Shown here piece by piece: positions 5,187 to 8,357 of a stretch of DNA of 8,357 nt (position 1 is the first letter of the stretch; each line of letters starts with the position of its first letter). Below the pieces are notes generated by a model. The model had not been told where the DNA came from. It saw only the letters and a program-made list of their open reading frames with translations, and did no database searches. The position numbers and the translations under genes were made by a program. Source of the DNA: CAMEON01 sp045128275 (GTDB lineage: Bacteria > Bacillota > Clostridia > Oscillospirales > CAG-272); contig JBGVRH010000076.1 in NCBI GenBank assembly GCA_045128275.1, positions 1 to 8,357 on the forward strand, given 5' to 3'.

Positions 5187-5751
5187 ACTCCCAAGGCAGC
5201 TCCACCACCGAATACTCGTGCCTCATAGCGGGGAGCAGCTTTTCGATGAGATCCTCGGTACGGATCTTTACGCTGGAGGTATTGATGCAGGGATGACAGC
5301 CCATGTGTTCCTCGGACAAAAGATCCTTGTCGATGTACAGAGCCACCCTGCCCTCGGTGTCGTTCATCAGCCCCAGCACCGTCACGGATCCGGGGGTCAG
5401 CCCCAGGAGAGCCTCCATATGCTCCTCAGGGGCAAAGCTCAGCCTGGAGGAGCCGATGAGGCGGGAGAACACCTTGGTCTGGAACCGCTTCTCCCCGGGC
5501 ATGAGCAGGAGATAGAAATGGGACTTGTTCTGATCGCAAAGGAACAGATTCTTGCACATGGCCACCCCCAGCAGGGCATCCGCCTCGTGACAGGCCTCGA
5601 TGGTGAACAGAGCCTCGTGATCCAGCCGCTCATAGGGAATGGACAGGGAATCCAAAAGGTCATACGCCGCCACCTCGCGGGGCAGCCGGGAAGCACAGTC
5701 GGCGGGACGGCCGCGGTACAGGGTCTTGTCGGGAATCAGGGTATCGGACAT
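5185..5751 (-). CDS. Prolyl-tRNA deacylase-like protein (ProX/PrdX, YbaK-type editing domain)
   Basis: This 188-residue cytoplasmic protein resembles the freestanding editing domains related to the ProRS insertion domain (YbaK/PrdX/ProXp-ala group), which hydrolyse mischarged tRNA, typically Ala-tRNA(Pro). Visible signs are the N-terminal lead-in AYDLLDSLSIPYERLDHEALFTI (30-52), CKNLFLCDQ (66-74) with the conserved Lys K67, the LLLMPGEKRFQTK block, PGSVTVLGLMND (120-131), and GCHPCINTSSVKI (151-163) with the family G-x-HP-x-x-N motif. The frame is open far upstream, to 6195, but the true start is the ATG at 5751: it has GAGGTG eight bases before it, a perfect promoter at 5782-5810, and a terminator of the previous gene just ahead. 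The stop codon lies within a repeat border sequence. Substrate is inferred from the family only. Confidence 0.87.
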   Translation of the reverse strand: MSDTLIPDKTLYRGRPADCASRLPREVAAYDLLDSLSIPYERLDHEALFTIEACHEADALLGVAMCKNLFLCDQNKSHFYLLLMPGEKRFQTKVFSRLIGSSRLSFAPEEHMEALLGLTPGSVTVLGLMNDTEGRVALYIDKDLLSEEHMGCHPCINTSSVKIRTEDLIEKLLPAMRHEYSVVELPWE

Positions 5752-5781
5752 AGTAGGCACCTCGCTTTTGGTATTGGCTTT

Positions 5782-5810
5782 ATTATACTCCAAAATTTCC
5801 CCCTTGTCAA
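5782..5810 (-). promoter_or_regulatory. Perfect consensus promoter for the deacylase gene
   Basis: On the minus strand, TTGACA (5805-5810) and TATAAT (5782-5787) are separated by exactly 17 bp. The start site would be near 5775, about 24 bases before the ATG at 5751. This rules out the longer in-frame reading as the main product. Confidence 0.88.
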
Positions 5811-5821
5811 CCGTCTTATAC

Positions 5822-5850
5822 AAAAAGAAACGGCCCCCCGAAGGGAGCCG
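5822..5850 (-). terminator. Rho-independent terminator of the small membrane protein gene
   Basis: On the minus strand, CGGCTCCC pairs with GGGGGCCG (one wobble) around a TTCG tetraloop, followed by TTTCTTTTT. It lies 20 bp after the membrane-protein stop. Confidence 0.88.
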
Positions 5851-5870
5851 CTTCCTTATGGAAAGGGGAA

Positions 5871-6182
5871 TTACCAAATGATGTACAGCCAAGCCAGCAG
5901 AGCCTGCACGATGGCACCCACGGGCAGGAAATTGCCGCCCGCGATAGCGGTGATGACAGACACCAGAGCCAGGACGAAGATGATGATACCAAAAATGCGG
6001 CGCTTCAGAGGCTTGATGCGGAACAGACCGAAGATACCGGCCAGCAGCATGATGACACCTGCGGTGGCGGTCAGCAGTGCGCCGACGTCCAGAGCCAGGA
6101 TAGCCTTGATAGCGGTCAGAGGAGCGGTAATACCCCAAACGATGTACACGATGCTGATGATGATGTGAATGATCTTTTTCAT
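5871..6182 (-). CDS. Small four-helix membrane protein, function unknown
   Basis: The protein has 103 residues and is almost entirely hydrophobic. Four membrane segments are likely, at about 4-25, 30-54, 62-83 and 85-103. A basic patch, RIKPLKRR (55-62), between the second and third should face the cytoplasm. There is no cysteine, no acidic cluster and no catalytic motif, and I do not recognise the family. GGAGGT lies six bases before the ATG, and a perfect promoter (6214-6242) and a strong terminator make it a complete single-gene unit. The gene upstream (GNAT) has no terminator and may also read into it. Confidence 0.82.
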   Translation of the reverse strand: MKKIIHIIISIVYIVWGITAPLTAIKAILALDVGALLTATAGVIMLLAGIFGLFRIKPLKRRIFGIIIFVLALVSVITAIAGGNFLPVGAIVQALLAWLYIIW

Positions 6183-6213
6183 GGGAAACCTCCATTCAAA
6201 GTATTGTACCCAT

Positions 6214-6242
6214 ATTATAACAGAAACTTACGAATTTGTCAA
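6214..6242 (-). promoter_or_regulatory. Perfect consensus promoter for the membrane protein gene
   Basis: On the minus strand, TTGACA (6237-6242) and TATAAT (6214-6219) are separated by exactly 17 bp. The start site would be near 6207, about 24 bases before the ATG. Confidence 0.88.
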
Positions 6243-6285
6243 TATTTAATTCAAAATCTTACGGGAATAAATTGTATGTCACCGA

Positions 6286-6762
6286 TCACAGCACCAGCTC
6301 CATGCCCACCTTTTGCACGGCCAGCCCGCATTTCTCGTAGAACCGCATGGCGGAAGGATTGCAGGCCCAGACGTTGAGGGTGATGTTGTAGTAGCCGTTC
6401 TCGCGGGCGTACTCCACCGCGTAGTCGTACAGCACCTTGCCGATCCCGCGTCCCCGCATAGCGGCATCCACGCAAAGATCGTCGATGTAGAGGGTAGAGA
6501 TCTTCTGCATGGAGGCGGCGGACTGCACCTGACGGATACAGAAGCAGTAGCCCACCAGCACACCGTCCAAGATAGCGGCGAATACGGGGGTGTTCACCGT
6601 ATCGGAAAGGATCTCCCGAAGCTGCTCGGCGGTGTATTTCTTGCACCCGGGAATGAAAATATCGGGTCGCCCCTCGGCGTGAAGCCCGTGGACTTGGTAG
6701 AGAAGCTCCTCCAAGCGGGGGATGTCGGACTCAACGGCGGGGCGAATCAGAATGTCAGACAT
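6286..6762 (-). CDS. GNAT family N-acetyltransferase
   Basis: This 158-residue enzyme should transfer an acetyl group from acetyl-CoA to an amine. The fold is complete: N-terminal IRPAVESDIPRLEELL (6-21); strands around 58-78; motif A in LYIDDLCVDAAMRGRGIGKVLYDYA (91-115), with R103-G-R-G-I-G108 as the pyrophosphate loop of acetyl-CoA; and motif B in NVWACNPSAMRFYEKCGL (130-147). The YENGYYNITLN-type strand before motif B is also typical. AAGGAG lies seven bases before the ATG. The substrate cannot be told: an amine, amino acid or protein N-terminus are all possible. No clear promoter is seen, because the region just upstream is filled by foldback element 2. The gene may be read from the aminotransferase promoter, or from a promoter within the repeats. 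No terminator follows it. Confidence 0.9.
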   Translation of the reverse strand: MSDILIRPAVESDIPRLEELLYQVHGLHAEGRPDIFIPGCKKYTAEQLREILSDTVNTPVFAAILDGVLVGYCFCIRQVQSAASMQKISTLYIDDLCVDAAMRGRGIGKVLYDYAVEYARENGYYNITLNVWACNPSAMRFYEKCGLAVQKVGMELVL

Positions 6763-6793
6763 GGTATACTCCTTTAAGTTTGGGTTTATCGAA

Positions 6794-6939
6794 GAGATAC
6801 AAGATACGGAGATACAAGATACGGAGATACAAGATACGGAGATACAAGATACGGAGATACAAGATACAAGATATAGAAACGGCTGTTACCGCAAGGTTAT
6901 TTCATATCTTGTATCTTTGTATCTTGTAACTTGTATCTC
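6794..6939. repeat. Foldback element 2: five 15-bp repeats with an inverted arm
   Basis: Four identical 15-bp units, GAGATACAAGATACG (6794-6853), and a fifth differing only in its last base (6854-6868) form a tandem array. Each unit is two heptamers, GAGATAC and AAGATAC, plus one G. The end of the array (6839-6874) is complementary to an inverted arm at 6904-6939 over 36 nt with a few mismatches or single-base gaps, with a 29-nt loop between. The array is intergenic, between the GNAT start and the aminotransferase stop. Transcripts of the aminotransferase would contain it as a long imperfect hairpin. Confidence 0.9.
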
Positions 6940-6960
6940 ACCGAAAAACTGCAATTTACT
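6940..6960 (+). repeat. Border sequence shared with the 5167-5189 repeat edge
   Basis: ACCGAAAAACTGCAATTT (6940-6957) matches ACCGATAAACTGCAATTT (5167-5184) at 17 of 18 positions. After a 2-nt difference both continue with ACT. In both cases the minus-strand TAA stop of the upstream gene lies within the shared string: 6956-6958 here and 5185-5187 there. Confidence 0.75.
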
Positions 6961-8167
6961 TCACAAACTCTCTCGCCACTCGGCCAAGTCTTGCCACGCC
7001 CTCCTTGATCTGCTCATCGCTGGGGGTGGAGTAGTTGAGACGGAAGGACATAGAGCCCTCGGTCACGTCGCAGTTGAAGGTGGCACCGGGCACGATCATG
7101 AGCTTCTGCGCCATGCAGGCCTTGAGGAATGCCGTGGCATCCACGCCGTCGGGGAGAGTGACCCAGATGAACAGTCCTCCCTCGGGGCGGGTGAAGGTGA
7201 CGGAGGCGGGAAGCTCCTTTTCCAGACACTCCAGCATGAGACGGCACTTGCGGCCGTAGACCTGGCGGATCATGGCAATGTGGGCATCCAGATCGCACTC
7301 GGTCATGAACTTGTAGCACAGCATCTGGAAGAACTGGTTGGTGTGCACGTCCTCGGACTGCTTGGCCACCACCATCTTGGCGGCGACCTCCTCGGGAGCC
7401 ACCACGAAGCCCACGCGCATACCTGCCGAGAGGATCTTGGAGAAGGAGGAGCAGTAGATGACCAGACCCTCGGTGTCGAAGGACTTGATGGTGGGGATCT
7501 CCTCGCCCGCGAAGCGAAGCTCGCCGTAGGGATTGTCCTCCAGGATCATGAGGCCGTACTTCTTGCAGACCTCGTAGATGGCCTTGCGCTTTTCCAGAGA
7601 GGTGGTGATGCCCGCGGGATTCTGGAAGGTGGGGATGATGTACAGGAGCTTGGCATTCGGGGTATTTTTAATAGTCTCCTCCAATGCCTCCACGTTCATG
7701 CCGTCCTCCTCGATGGGCACGCCCACGGTGTTGTAGCCGCAGGAGCGGAAGGCGTTGAGACCGCCGATGAAGGTGGGGTTCTCGCAGATGACGGTGTCCC
7801 CCTCGTTGCAGAACACCTTGGCGGCCAGCTCGATGCCCTGATTACCGCCCGACACGATGATGGTGGTATCGTTGAAGCCGTCGCCCTCGGCCACCGACTT
7901 ACCGATGCCCCAGACGGTCTTCTGCCGCTGGGCCACGGCGCGGCGAAGAGGCTCGTAGCCGTCGGTTGCGCCGTACTGCAGGGCGGTGGTGGAATCGTTT
8001 GCAAAAATATCAGCAGCAAAGCGGGCGAGATCAGAGACGGGGAAGGTCTCGGGGGCGGGATTGCCCGCGGCCAAGGAGATGGTATCGGCATCCTTGGGGG
8101 CTTTCAGAATTTCACGGATCGCGGAGGGCTTGAGGCTGGCGATCTTGTCGGAAAAGGTATAGGTCAT
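6956..8167 (-). CDS. PLP-dependent aminotransferase, class I/II (MocR/LysN-like)
   Basis: This 403-residue cytoplasmic enzyme should swap an amino group between an amino acid and a 2-oxo acid. It has the fold-type I landmarks in order: Y65-G-A-T-D-G70, SGGNQGIEL (106-114), ENPTF (129-133), PTFQNPAG (179-186) with N183, EDNPYGE (210-216) with D211 for the pyridine nitrogen and Y214, SSFSKILSAGMRVGF (240-254) with K244 as the PLP lysine, and SFRLNYS (374-380) with R376 for the substrate carboxylate. It resembles the LysN/2-aminoadipate and MocR-type aminotransferases without a DNA-binding domain. The frame is open to an ATG at 8239, but that lies in the promoter. The ATG at 8167 has AAGGAA eight bases upstream and begins the usual MTYTFSDKIASLKPSAI N-terminus. 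The substrate is not evident from context. Confidence 0.92.
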   Translation of the reverse strand: MTYTFSDKIASLKPSAIREILKAPKDADTISLAAGNPAPETFPVSDLARFAADIFANDSTTALQYGATDGYEPLRRAVAQRQKTVWGIGKSVAEGDGFNDTTIIVSGGNQGIELAAKVFCNEGDTVICENPTFIGGLNAFRSCGYNTVGVPIEEDGMNVEALEETIKNTPNAKLLYIIPTFQNPAGITTSLEKRKAIYEVCKKYGLMILEDNPYGELRFAGEEIPTIKSFDTEGLVIYCSSFSKILSAGMRVGFVVAPEEVAAKMVVAKQSEDVHTNQFFQMLCYKFMTECDLDAHIAMIRQVYGRKCRLMLECLEKELPASVTFTRPEGGLFIWVTLPDGVDATAFLKACMAQKLMIVPGATFNCDVTEGSMSFRLNYSTPSDEQIKEGVARLGRVAREFVK

Positions 8168-8210
8168 GACGGAATTTCCTTTCGTGGGTAGGGGGGATTT
8201 ATGATAGTAT

Positions 8211-8239
8211 ATTGTAGCACAAAACGTGGGGATTTGCAA
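8211..8239 (-). promoter_or_regulatory. Likely promoter for the aminotransferase gene
   Basis: On the minus strand, TTGCAA (8234-8239, 4/6 match) and TACAAT (8211-8216, 5/6 match) are separated by 17 bp. The start would be near 8204. A nearby TATACT on the minus strand (8204-8209) is an alternative -10. This is weaker than the other promoters of the window. Confidence 0.55.
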
Positions 8240-8315
8240 GGGGTTTGGGATAAAAAAGATTTATGGGAAAAGGGAAGAAATTCAAATTGCTGTTTAGCGG
8301 TGGGTTTCCTCTGCC

Positions 8316-8343
8316 GTAGGGAGCGACGCCCTCGTCGCTCCGC
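8316..8343. repeat. 28-bp palindromic intergenic repeat, right copy
   Basis: This is an exact reverse complement of 143-170, with the same 9-bp stem and 4-nt loop. The GTAGGG end faces inward, so the two copies point at each other. It lies in the spacer upstream of the aminotransferase promoter. The GC-rich palindromic bases that follow (GGGGCGGCCCC, 8344-8354) run to the window edge and may extend the element. Confidence 0.75.
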
Positions 8344-8357
8344 GGGGCGGCCCCCCG

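Noticed and set aside
5185..6195. A 336-residue reading of the deacylase gene with a long N-terminal extension
   Set aside because: The extra part lies over the membrane-protein gene in another frame and crosses a terminator and a perfect promoter. The ATG at 5751 has its own ribosome site.
6722..8191. A 489-residue plus-strand open frame that begins with EIQDT repeats
   Set aside because: The 15-bp array is a multiple of three, so it stays open. The rest is the antisense of the aminotransferase. The array itself lies between genes.
8168..8239. A longer aminotransferase starting at 8239
   Set aside because: The extra 24 residues would overlap the promoter, have no ribosome site and are not part of the usual family N-terminus.

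Overview
This window looks like chromosomal DNA from an uncultured or little-studied gut-type member of the Clostridia (Eubacteriales). The reasons are the strong AAGGAGG-type ribosome sites, consensus sigma-70/sigma-A promoters, a secreted protein with a Pro-Thr-Glu stalk ending in a membrane anchor, an E. coli-like fucO, and high-GC genes separated by AT-rich spacers. The taxon is inferred from style only. No rRNA, tRNA, CRISPR array, transposase, integrase or phage gene is visible.

Layout. Eight of the ten genes are on the minus strand. From right to left, in their order of transcription, seven of them are: a PLP aminotransferase (8167-6956); a repeat-filled spacer; a GNAT acetyltransferase (6762-6286); a small four-helix membrane protein (6182-5871); a freestanding prolyl-tRNA deacylase-like protein (5751-5185); a second repeat-filled spacer; a lipoprotein (4910-4419) and, 30 bp on, an iron-dependent lactaldehyde reductase-type dehydrogenase, fucO (4388-3243). 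Then comes a small divergent module in more AT-rich DNA: two adjacent Cro/C1-type HTH genes on the plus strand (2659-3125), and a small zinc-ribbon gene, the eighth minus-strand gene, facing away from them (2508-2245). The last minus-strand gene is a large secreted, wall- or membrane-anchored endonuclease I (2106-289).

Regulation. Five minus-strand promoters can be read with 17-bp spacers, and three of them are perfect TTGACA-N17-TATAAT. Four minus-strand terminators are clear or fairly clear, two of them with UUCG loops. Between the HTH pair and the zinc-ribbon gene, three copies of a 17-bp operator-like sequence (TTAACCnnAAAGrGTTA) lie on the start sites of both divergent promoters. The simplest reading is an autoregulated module that controls both directions.

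Most unusual features. The spacers at about 4981-5186 and 6783-6958 each hold a heptamer-based tandem array that folds back on an inverted arm. The heptamers differ (AATAATG against GAGATAC/AAGATAC), yet both spacers end in nearly the same border sequence, which carries the stop codon of the gene upstream. A third, weaker border lies at 121-140. A 28-bp palindromic repeat is present in exact inverted copies near the two ends of the window. Together these suggest a family of small mobile or amplified intergenic elements. The metabolic genes look like independent housekeeping or fermentation functions rather than one pathway.
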